Assembly (NCBI GenBank): GCA_902826385.1
Contig: CADEEU010000039.1
Coordinates: 1-10,699 of the forward strand
Source: an uncultured Acidobacteriota bacterium
Lineage (GTDB): Bacteria; Acidobacteriota; Blastocatellia; Pyrinomonadales; Pyrinomonadaceae
Direction: 5' to 3'
DNA length: 10,699 nt
The position numbers were made by a program, and so were the translations under genes. Every line of letters begins with the position of its first letter. The first letter of the stretch is position 1. The notes beneath the pieces were generated by a model. The model was not told where the DNA came from, ran no database searches, and saw nothing but the letters and a program-made list of their open reading frames with translations. Of this stretch, positions 6,168 to 10,699 are shown piece by piece.

Positions 6168-6314
6168 ATGAATAAACACATATCCTACGAACCGATCGAT
6201 GACCGGATTCCCGAGATCAAGACGGTCGATGATCTGCATCGTTATATCGAATCCTTGCGGGACTCGATCCCCGACCCTGACTTGATCAGGGAAATACAAA
6301 AACAGAATCAATAA
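6168..6314 (+). CDS. 48-aa hypothetical protein
   Basis: A short gene starting ATGAATAAACAC and running 48 codons to TAA at 6312, then straight into a strong terminator (6317-6345). The peptide is acidic/polar with a regular pattern, MNKHISYEPIDDR then DDLHRYIESLRDSIPDPDL and a KQNQ tail, and is likely one helix-rich domain. TATATT/TATTAT at 6130-6138 could be the -10 about 30 bases before the start. There is no Shine-Dalgarno. The codon composition resembles the neighbouring genes and the gene-terminator fit is tight, which is the main support. I do not recognise a family; small acidic partners such as antitoxins or anti-CRISPR-size proteins have this look, but that is only a size comparison. 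Confidence 0.6.
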   Translation: MNKHISYEPIDDRIPEIKTVDDLHRYIESLRDSIPDPDLIREIQKQNQ

Positions 6315-6316
6315 AA

Positions 6317-6345
6317 GAAGCGATAGAGAAAAACTATCGCTTTTT
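6317..6345. terminator. Bidirectional intrinsic terminator between convergent genes
   Basis: AGCGATAG (6319-6326) and CTATCGCT (6334-6341) form a perfect stem with loop AGAAAAA, extended by one A-T pair. The plus strand continues TTTTTGTTT, serving the 48-aa gene; the minus strand continues TTCTTTTATT, serving the zinc-protein operon that ends at 6393. Confidence 0.8.
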
Positions 6346-6392
6346 GTTTACCGCGTGACGGTATTCTAGTTGTCATCTTCATGCCTGTCATC

Positions 6393-6863
6393 TTATCGAT
6401 GCGTACAGCAGATAGTGCAAAACTCACACTCGGTGCATTCCGCACTCGTAACGTCATCACGGACACAATGGCCGCAGACAAACGTGTCGAGGTCAAAAGT
6501 CATGCTGGCATACGGAGTTTCTTCGTGGATGCCGTTGCGCCAAACACGAATTTCAACTTCTCCGGCGACTTGACGGTCGATCAGAACCTCAATGTCGTCA
6601 TAGCTAACGCTGTAGAGGTCGGTGTCATTCCACCCGCATTTCGGTTCTTCTCGAAGGACGACTTTCGATTTGTACGGACTAATATCCGCCCCGCAGGCCG
6701 GACACTCGTCATCGCACGTAGCGGTCCAAACGCTTTCCCATTCGATCGCCGGATTTACAGGACAATCGGAATGTCGGTAGTAGTTGGTGTATTCGGTGTC
6801 ATTCTCATTTTGAATAGTTTCGGCGCTAGCTTGTGAAGTACCAACCGGGTCTTGGATAACCAT
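6393..6863 (-). CDS. Cys-rich zinc-binding protein
   Basis: A 156-aa acidic protein rich in Cys. It has YYRHSDCP (His31, Cys34), a WTATCDDECPACGADISPY block with Cys50/54/57 forming a zinc-ribbon knuckle, a CGHC pair (130/133), and a C-terminal cluster ECTECEFCTICC. The HxxCP...EW...CDDxCPxCxxxISP pattern is familiar from short hypothetical proteins on plasmids and phages, so I judge it real, but no biochemical role is known to me. ATG 6863 has GGAGG seven bases upstream. It follows the CHC2-like gene with a 14-base gap in one operon, and ends before a bidirectional terminator. A nucleic-acid-binding or scaffold role is inferred only from the zinc motifs. Confidence 0.8.
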   Translation of the reverse strand: MVIQDPVGTSQASAETIQNENDTEYTNYYRHSDCPVNPAIEWESVWTATCDDECPACGADISPYKSKVVLREEPKCGWNDTDLYSVSYDDIEVLIDRQVAGEVEIRVWRNGIHEETPYASMTFDLDTFVCGHCVRDDVTSAECTECEFCTICCTHR

Positions 6864-6877
6864 CTTGTTTCCTCCCT

Positions 6878-7495
6878 TTACCGCGTGATATGTTGACGAG
6901 TCAAAGGCGGATCGTACTCGTTTGCGAATTCATTCGGACGGTCGCATTCGAGCAGGTGCCCGAAAAGAAGATTGCTAAGACGTTCGAATCTGGATTCGAG
7001 TTCTTTGAAGTCTTTCTTCGAAACCCAAGACTGATCTTCCGATACAGCAACGGCTTTCTTTTCCTCTGGTTGCTCCCCTGTCGTTTCTTCGACACTTTCC
7101 GGTACGCTCTCGACCTCAGCCTTTTCCGGCAGAACTTCGCCGCCGTACGGTGTTATCCCGTAACCGCAGGCGAGAAGATGCGACGCTTCTTTGGCCGAGA
7201 TCTCATGCAGCCTTGAGAATAGATCGATGGCTCCCCCGCCTTTGAACGGACAGCTTTTTGCAAAGCAGTAGAACCGTCCGGTGTTGATGTTTACCGAGAG
7301 CGAACGTTCCTTTCCGCACTTCGGACATTTCGCACGGCACTCCCCTTCATAGCTCGGTTCCGAAAGTTTCACTCCGAGGTCTTTGGCGACGACAGAAATG
7401 TTCAACGCCGTCCTTAGCACACTGAAGTCTACATACTTTTTCTCCATATCGATTTGCGGGCGCAAGTATCCGATATCCATGTTTCCCATAGACAA
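6878..7495 (-). CDS. CHC2-type (primase-like) zinc finger protein without catalytic domain
   Basis: A 205-aa protein. Residues 25-110 match the DnaG-type CHC2 zinc domain: CPKC (57/60), the RSLSVNINTGRFYCF strand pair, C77-x4-C82, then FKGGGAIDLFSRLHEISAKEA, the GGDAI-like region. In DnaG this domain binds template DNA in front of a Toprim polymerase; here no Toprim follows. Instead there is a Glu/Pro/Val-rich linker (about 120-155) and a likely helical tail (SKKDFKELESRFERLSNLL). The usual CHC2 has C-x2-H-x(16-17)-C-x2-C, so the second ligand is Cys here and the last spacing is four. The start may be TTG 7495 (AGGAGG five bases upstream) or ATG 7489 (eleven bases). It is first in the operon with the Cys-rich protein and is driven by the promoter at 7525-7553. 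A role in element replication is inferred from nearness to rep. Confidence 0.82.
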   Translation of the reverse strand: MSMGNMDIGYLRPQIDMEKKYVDFSVLRTALNISVVAKDLGVKLSEPSYEGECRAKCPKCGKERSLSVNINTGRFYCFAKSCPFKGGGAIDLFSRLHEISAKEASHLLACGYGITPYGGEVLPEKAEVESVPESVEETTGEQPEEKKAVAVSEDQSWVSKKDFKELESRFERLSNLLFGHLLECDRPNEFANEYDPPLTRQHITR

Positions 7496-7524
7496 ATATT
7501 CCTCCTGATTGTTGGTGTGCGGTC

Positions 7525-7553
7525 ATCGTAGCAGGAATCTCAAAAGCTGTGAA
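7525..7553 (-). promoter_or_regulatory. Promoter of the zinc-protein operon
   Basis: Minus strand TTCACA (complement of 7548-7553), 17-bp spacer, TACGAT (complement of 7525-7530) with TG one base before, an extended -10. It lies 30 bases before the TTG start at 7495. Confidence 0.5.
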
Positions 7554-7611
7554 TACCTCGGTCACTGGGTGTGTTGTATGATGAATAGACTACCTTCGGG
7601 TGCCACCTTCC

Positions 7612-7812
7612 CCGATTCTAACCAGAGGCTCGAGCGTAGGGCTGAGGCCCCCGGGTAAAGCGTACGCCCAACACGCTATTGAATCGGACGCGCTCGGCGG
7701 TCTTCGCCCTACCCGCCGGCAATGCGAGCAGGATATTTTGTGCTCTCGGAGGTAGTACCAGAAACAAATAAATTGAAAAGTTTTTAGCGAAGCGGTTGGG
7801 CAAAAACTTTTC
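7612..7812. other. Structured GC-rich intergenic segment with long inverted repeat
   Basis: This gene-free interval holds nested complementary arms: CCGATTC (7612-7618) / GAATCGG (7681-7687), GCTCG (7628-7632) / CGAGC (7725-7729), GTAGGGC (7636-7642) / GCCCTAC (7706-7712), GGGC-tgag-GCCC (7639-7650), GGCGG/CCGCC (7696-7717). These compete with each other. A separate perfect 11-bp hairpin is at 7775-7785 / 7802-7812 (GAAAAGTTTTT / AAAAACTTTTC) with a 16-nt loop. Minus-strand reading frames of 75-83 codons cross it but are GC-driven and lack a ribosome site. It may be a dispersed intergenic repeat or part of the replication origin. Confidence 0.4.
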
Positions 7813-7995
7813 GAATCCCCCTGTCTCGAAACCGAGAACACGCAAAAGTTAAAAAGTCGTCCTCATTTTTTCGTCAGAAAATAGATTTTATTTTTCTTGG
7901 GTGGAAGAAATATTATCGCCGCGATTCGACGCGAGATCGAAACCGCAAATCGCTCTCCCCCGCTCTCTGACAAGAAAAGAATTTTCATCTCGGCG

Positions 7996-8004
7996 TGTTA
8001 TAAT
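7996..8004 (+). promoter_or_regulatory. Extended -10 promoter, possible rep promoter
   Basis: TGTTATAAT is a perfect extended -10 on the plus strand, with no clear -35. Transcription from here would pass through the iterons into rep 340 bases downstream, giving a long leader and a simple route for Rep autoregulation. The 7845-7990 flank is AT-rich with no gene. Confidence 0.45.
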
Positions 8005-8020
8005 ATCCCCACCAATCGAG

Positions 8021-8029
8021 TTCTCCACA
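8021..8029 (+). promoter_or_regulatory. Possible DnaA box
   Basis: TTCTCCACA matches the DnaA box TTATCCACA at eight of nine positions and lies 37 bp before the first iteron, a usual place in iteron plasmid origins. A single near-match has limited weight. Confidence 0.35.
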
Positions 8030-8065
8030 TCCCGAAATAAAGATCACAAAAGCAATCCGTTAAGT

Positions 8066-8185
8066 GTGTAGCGAGTCGTGCCCTTGCTTCATATCAGCGT
8101 GTAGCCAGTAGTGTCCCAACTGTGTAGCGAGTCGTGTCCTGGACGTGTAGTGAGTAGTGTCCGTGTGTGTAGCCAGTAGTGTCCC
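8066..8185 (+). repeat. Five iterons, probable replication origin
   Basis: Five direct repeats with consensus GTGTAG(C/T)(G/C)AGT(A/C)GTGTCC begin at 8066, 8099, 8122, 8145 and 8167. Copies 2-5 are spaced 23, 23 and 22 bp, about two helical turns, and the first is 33 bp away, about three turns, so all face the same side. Copies 2 and 5 are identical over 19 bp; copies 1 and 3 share the GCGAGTCGTG form. Iterons just before a rep gene are the standard binding sites for theta-type plasmid initiators, used both for origin opening and for copy-number handcuffing. Confidence 0.87.
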
Positions 8186-8212
8186 AAACATGCGAAACAC
8201 GCCATAAACATT

Positions 8213-8294
8213 GGCTGATCGCGAAGCAGAATTAAGAAGAACTTAAATTTAAGAACAACAACAAGTAAGGCGATCAGCCCGAATGGACATTCGG
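8213..8294. promoter_or_regulatory. Inverted repeats between iterons and rep
   Basis: GGCTGATCGC (8213-8222) and GCGATCAGCC (8270-8279) are perfect 10-bp arms enclosing an AT-rich block with the 12-bp palindrome CTTAAATTTAAG (8242-8253). A second dyad, CCGAATG-ga-CATTCGG (8279-8294), abuts the right arm. The AT-rich block is a candidate melting region and the dyads candidate Rep operators; both are inferred from position. Confidence 0.45.
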
Positions 8295-8341
8295 AGTAGG
8301 GAACCAACATTGTTGTTGCAGATAATTTTCAAAAATCAAAA

Positions 8342-9979
8342 ATGGCGGTCGAATTGATCCCTCTAAAACCTGACCAGCACAAGGTAACGTTTGTGCCAAA
8401 GACGACAACCGACTTGCCGTTTTTCAATCTGACCTATCGTCGGAAAGATATTCCAAAGGCGGTCAAGTATGAAGGCATCGATCCGGCCGGACATCCGATA
8501 AGTTGGCAGGTGTTTCATAACACGAACGAGGAAGTCGGTCCGGCTGGAGTAGAGGCACATGAGGTTTGGTATCTGCTTATCAAACCGGCCATCGACTCCA
8601 ACCGAAAATCTGACGGAACTATTCCGCAGATCATCCCGCTCGGCGGCATGCGTCACTGTCTGAGAATGTCTGGCTGGAGCGAAGGCGGTCATCAGGCACG
8701 CGAACTGATCAAGTGTCTGACACAAATTGCATTCGCGGGTTGTGTTGCCGACCTTTGGTTTCCGACCGGCGAGATCGACGAAGAAGGAAAAGAAAAATTC
8801 CTCCAAATCAAATCCCGCTTTTCACGCATGTCGGTGTACGCGATAGGGGAACATCATCTAACCGCCGAGGAACTCAAGGATCAGCAGTTCGAATTCGATC
8901 TTGAAGATCAACTTTATATCCGTCTCGATCCGATTGAAGTTCAAATGCAGCAGCTTCAAGCACAGCAACATCGCTTAATCGATAACGAGTACATGTTTTC
9001 GGTAAAGCCGATTGCACGACGTTGGTATGAACTTCTCGCGGGGAAGATATACGGAACCCTAAAATACAACGCACCATTCTTTGAAATAAAATACTCGTGG
9101 TACATCAAACATCATCACACCCTTAAGAAGTTCAACAGCTTGAAGCGAGTGACCGCTCAAATGAACCGTGTCGTTCAGGACCATCTCGACTCGGGCTTTC
9201 TAACCAGAGTCGAATACCGAAAAGTGAAAGAGCCGGATCAGGAGTTGGACTTTTCGATTCGTTACTTTGTCGGTGCAGCGGCTAAGGGTTCTATCAATCG
9301 GATTCAGGGACACATCTCAAACCGGCGCAAGAAGGAAGTCTCTGGCCTCGTTTCAGTGAACGAATCTCAAAACGCGAAAATTGACGAAATAAGCGGCTTT
9401 CAGAGTGAGAATGGTAGCGAAGTACCCTTAGAGGCAAAAGTCGTCTCTGAGGCATCGAATTTTGATGCTGGCGGGAAAGGAGAAGACAGGGGAACCGTCG
9501 AAATGGCGATTACCACGCTCGAAACCCATTTGCTGCCGAGACAGCGAGAATTGCTCACCCTGATGACCGTCGATTTCATGATCACCGAATCGAAAGCCTA
9601 CGAGCTTCTGATGGAGCACCCGATCCAGCGAGTAGACCTTCAAGTTCAAGCCTTCGAATGGCGCACGACCGGCATCACAAACAAGGCAGGTTTTCTAATC
9701 AATGCGATCGAACAGGATTACGCGCTACCGGACAAGTTCCGTGACCGGCTCAAGACTCTCGAACTCGAAAAAGAACAAACCGCTCGGCAAGAAAAGTTAG
9801 AGATCGCCCGCAAGGACCAAGAACTTCAAATTGCCGCTTGCAACATTTGCGATGAAAGCGGTCATCGCAACATCAAGCTTCCAGAAGACCCCAACTACAA
9901 GGCCCTTCACCAGTGCAGCCACGATCCAATCGCCGAATCCCGATTCGAAGACTGGCACCAACCAAAAATTGACCAATAG
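8342..9979 (+). CDS. Plasmid-type replication initiator protein (Rep)
   Basis: A 545-aa initiator. A segment with LGGMRHCLRMSGWSEGG (100-116) and GHQARELIKCLTQIAFAG (116-133) begins the first winged-helix region. SVKPIARRWYELLAGKIYG (220-238), then FEIKYSWYIKHHH and LKKFNSLKRVTAQMNRVV (about 247-278), form the second, the DNA-contacting part typical of iteron-binding RepA-like initiators. A variable acidic linker runs about 330-385. The C-terminal part has NKAGFLINAIEQDYALP (447-463), a motif common at the ends of plasmid initiators, a Lys/Glu coiled helix, and a Cys/His cluster CNIC (500-503) with HQCSH (523-527), likely one zinc site. ATG 8342 lacks a Shine-Dalgarno. Five iterons lie 160-280 bp upstream and a strong terminator follows, so rep is a monocistronic unit. 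Family identity is by pattern; iteron binding is inferred. Confidence 0.92.
   Translation: MAVELIPLKPDQHKVTFVPKTTTDLPFFNLTYRRKDIPKAVKYEGIDPAGHPISWQVFHNTNEEVGPAGVEAHEVWYLLIKPAIDSNRKSDGTIPQIIPLGGMRHCLRMSGWSEGGHQARELIKCLTQIAFAGCVADLWFPTGEIDEEGKEKFLQIKSRFSRMSVYAIGEHHLTAEELKDQQFEFDLEDQLYIRLDPIEVQMQQLQAQQHRLIDNEYMFSVKPIARRWYELLAGKIYGTLKYNAPFFEIKYSWYIKHHHTLKKFNSLKRVTAQMNRVVQDHLDSGFLTRVEYRKVKEPDQELDFSIRYFVGAAAKGSINRIQGHISNRRKKEVSGLVSVNESQNAKIDEISGFQSENGSEVPLEAKVVSEASNFDAGGKGEDRGTVEMAITTLETHLLPRQRELLTLMTVDFMITESKAYELLMEHPIQRVDLQVQAFEWRTTGITNKAGFLINAIEQDYALPDKFRDRLKTLELEKEQTARQEKLEIARKDQELQIAACNICDESGHRNIKLPEDPNYKALHQCSHDPIAESRFEDWHQPKIDQ
9961..9975 (+). repeat. 15-bp direct repeat, copy 1
   Basis: ACCAAAAATTGACCA at the very end of rep recurs exactly at 10431-10445. 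The two copies bracket the rep terminator and the nested structure. An exact 15-mer pair this close is improbable by chance and may mark insertion of the segment or repeated protein-binding sites. Confidence 0.6.
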
Positions 9980-9987
9980 AAAAACTC

Positions 9988-10020
9988 AAAAAGAGCAGGG
10001 GATTCCCGCTCTTTTTTGTT
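9988..10020 (+). terminator. Intrinsic terminator of rep
   Basis: AAAAAGAGC (9988-9996) pairs with GCTCTTTTT (10008-10016), with GGG/CCC inside the loop and a TTTTTTG run. It begins eight bases after the rep stop. Confidence 0.87.
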
Positions 10021-10112
10021 TGCAGAGATTCAAGATTAGAGGAGAACCCGTACATACAATTCGACAATATAGTATGTGTAACTAACCGCGCTAAAAGGCG
10101 CCTATACTTGCT

Positions 10113-10387
10113 CCGCCCTTGCCTACTTACCGCAGGCTACCCTTGTCGCCTCGCCGCTCGCACGGATTTGTTAAACCACAAATCCTATCTGACCGATACC
10201 TCATCAAACTAATTTGATGAGGGCGAGACGAGGCGACTCCGCTTTTGCCCAGCTAACCTTCTGGGCAAACCGGTAACGCAAAACCTGCGTTACCGGCCGC
10301 TTCGGGTTTCGCCTCACTAACCGCTCACCTCAACCTGCGACAAGGGTAGCCTGCGCTAACGTTAACCACTAGCTTCGGCAAGGGCGG
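10113..10387. other. Large nested inverted-repeat structure (DNA site or structured RNA)
   Basis: No gene; about 275 bp folds almost entirely into perfect stems. P1: 10113-10123 with 10377-10387 (11 bp, CCGCCCTTGCC). P2: 10131-10149 with 10337-10355 (19 bp). P3: 10148-10153 with 10229-10234, continued by CTCGC 10157-10161 with 10223-10227. P4: GGATTTG 10164-10170 with 10179-10185. P5: CCTCATCAAA 10199-10208 with 10213-10222, loop CTAA. P6: TTTGCCCAG 10244-10252 with 10261-10269, loop CTAACCTT. P7: CCGGTAACGCA 10270-10280 with 10286-10296. All pairs are Watson-Crick. CTAA(C) recurs in unpaired parts (10082, 10209, 10253, 10317, 10356). A weak -10 (TATAGT, 10068-10073) precedes it; no U-run follows. 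It could be a single-strand origin, transfer or recombination site, or a large structured RNA. Confidence 0.7.
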
Positions 10388-10414
10388 GGAAGAACCCAAC
10401 TCTTCTACTAAAAC

Positions 10415-10445
10415 TCGTTACCAATTCGTTACCAAAAATTGACCA
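10415..10445 (+). repeat. Tandem TCGTTACCAA repeats and 15-bp repeat copy 2
   Basis: TCGTTACCAA occurs at 10415-10424 and 10426-10435, an 11-bp period, and runs into ACCAAAAATTGACCA (10431-10445), the second copy of the repeat at the end of rep. Position close to attR suggests arm-type integrase or accessory-protein sites, which is inference. Confidence 0.5.
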
Positions 10446-10459
10446 GAAGAAGATAGAAT

Positions 10460-10525
10460 TGAATAGTTGAAACCGTTCACACACGGCGTAAGTTGTTGAT
10501 TTATTTGAAACAATTCAACTATTCA
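10460..10525. repeat. 12-bp inverted repeat beside the attachment site
   Basis: TGAATAGTTGAA (10460-10471) and TTCAACTATTCA (10514-10525) are perfect arms 42 bp apart, with a small CCGT/ACGG hairpin within. They end 25 bp before the tRNA-matching core and could be integrase or excisionase sites, or a terminator-like fold of the element edge. No U-run supports termination. Confidence 0.5.
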
Positions 10526-10550
10526 TTCGTTTTCAGAATCGCCCGTCCAC

Positions 10551-10598
10551 GGATTCGTAATCGAAAGGTCGTCGGTTCAAATCCGACGGGTGGCTCCA
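10551..10598 (+). other. 3' half of tRNA-Thr(CGT): attR-like site, not an intact tRNA
   Basis: The sequence reads as a tRNA from the anticodon loop onward: loop TTCGTAA with anticodon CGT at 10556-10558, 3' anticodon strand TCGAA, variable AGGTC, T arm GTCGG-TTCAAAT-CCGAC (10571-10587), acceptor strand GGGTGGC (10588-10594), T and encoded CCA (10596-10598). The 5' anticodon strand present (ACGGA) does not pair with TCGAA beyond two bases, and no GCCACCC acceptor strand or D arm lies upstream. So the 5' half has been replaced. This is the classic attR of an element that integrated into the tRNA 3' end; the intact tRNA should sit at the far left end, outside the window. The crossover lies at about 10551-10563. 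Confidence 0.75.
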
Positions 10599-10609
10599 TT
10601 ATTTAAAGT

Positions 10610-10648
10610 AAAAGGCTGTCTGGAATGAGATCCAGACAGCCTTTTGAT
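10610..10648. terminator. Strong 15-bp intrinsic terminator, probably of the original tRNA
   Basis: AAAAGGCTGTCTGGA (10610-10624) pairs perfectly with TCCAGACAGCCTTTT (10631-10645), loop ATGAGA. It is symmetrical with U-runs in both directions. It would have ended the tRNA transcript on the chromosome and also serves a convergent minus-strand gene ending at 10666. Confidence 0.85.
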
Positions 10649-10665
10649 GTTTGGCTTATCGGCGA

Positions 10666-10699
10666 TTAGTACCGTCGATAAAAGTAACCGTTGCGGTAG
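10666..10699 (-). CDS. C-terminal end of a chromosomal gene, cut by window edge
   Basis: The minus strand reads YRNGYFYRRY then TAA at 10668-10666, an aromatic/Arg tail often seen at the end of exported or glycine/tyrosine-rich proteins. The stop lies 20 bases before the symmetrical terminator, which is the expected arrangement. Only ten codons are visible, so this is tentative. Confidence 0.35.
   Translation of the reverse strand, partial: YRNGYFYRRY

Noticed and set aside
6381..6836. Plus-strand 151-codon frame
   Set aside because: Complementary shadow of the Cys-rich protein gene, which has a ribosome site and clear zinc motifs.
6347..6888. 12-bp exact repeat TTTACCGCGTGA at 6347-6358 and 6877-6888
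   Set aside because: One copy is the stop region of the CHC2-like gene, and both lie just after gene ends on the minus strand. May be a duplicated gene end, but 12 bp is within chance over this distance.
7590..7845. Two overlapping minus-strand frames (75 and 83 codons)
   Set aside because: No ribosome site, biased Arg/Pro/Gly composition and overlap with strong secondary structure; likely non-coding.
8066..8185. CRISPR array
   Set aside because: Repeats are 18-19 bp with only 3-14 bp between them, degenerate, and upstream of rep; they are iterons.
10524..10598. Intact tRNA gene
   Set aside because: No matching acceptor 5' strand or D arm, and the anticodon stem is unpaired; only the 3' half is present.

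Overview
The window is bacterial accessory DNA that behaves like the right-hand part of an integrated, plasmid-like mobile element. Its right boundary is visible. At 10551-10598 there is only the 3' half of a threonine tRNA (anticodon CGT), followed by a 15-bp intrinsic terminator. This is the usual scar of integration into the 3' end of a tRNA gene, so sequence left of about 10552 would be the element and sequence right of it the host chromosome. The host cannot be named from the sequence. A Gram-negative lineage with many intrinsic terminators fits, and I lean weakly to Acidobacteriota on general resemblance of the Rep protein, without a search.

Left part (1-4948), defence/maintenance cargo. 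After a partial unknown gene come three tightly coupled minus-strand genes: an XRE repressor, an ImmA/IrrE-type metallopeptidase and a PIN-like nuclease domain protein. They are divergent from an unknown gene of about 205 aa, across a 30-45 bp gap with two 10-bp-spaced operator-like repeats. Next are a P-loop ATPase gene broken by two single-base homopolymer losses, a complete serine recombinase of the resolvase/invertase class, and a ParD-ParE toxin-antitoxin pair with its own promoter.

Middle (4949-7600), small genes and signals. There is a terminated hairpin region, a 70-aa two-helix membrane protein, a candidate ~230-nt minus-strand small RNA with a strong promoter, operator dyad and terminator, a 48-aa gene, and a two-gene operon of zinc-binding proteins (a CHC2-primase-like zinc finger without catalytic domain, and a Cys-rich protein).

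Right part (7600-10699), replication and integration module. It has a structured GC-rich segment, an extended -10 promoter, a possible DnaA box, five iterons of 18-19 bp at 22-23 bp spacing, inverted repeats, and a 545-aa replication initiator with a C-terminal Cys/His cluster. Downstream of rep lies a striking nested inverted-repeat structure (10113-10387) with at least seven perfect stems, then short direct and inverted repeats and the attR-like tRNA fragment.

Together: Rep plus iterons would drive replication of an excised form; ParDE and the serine recombinase fit stability functions; the XRE/ImmA pair could switch cargo or excision genes in response to a cue, as ImmR/ImmA does in ICEBs1. 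The integrase is not in the window. The nested structure near attR and the unannotated small RNA locus are the best candidates for something undescribed.
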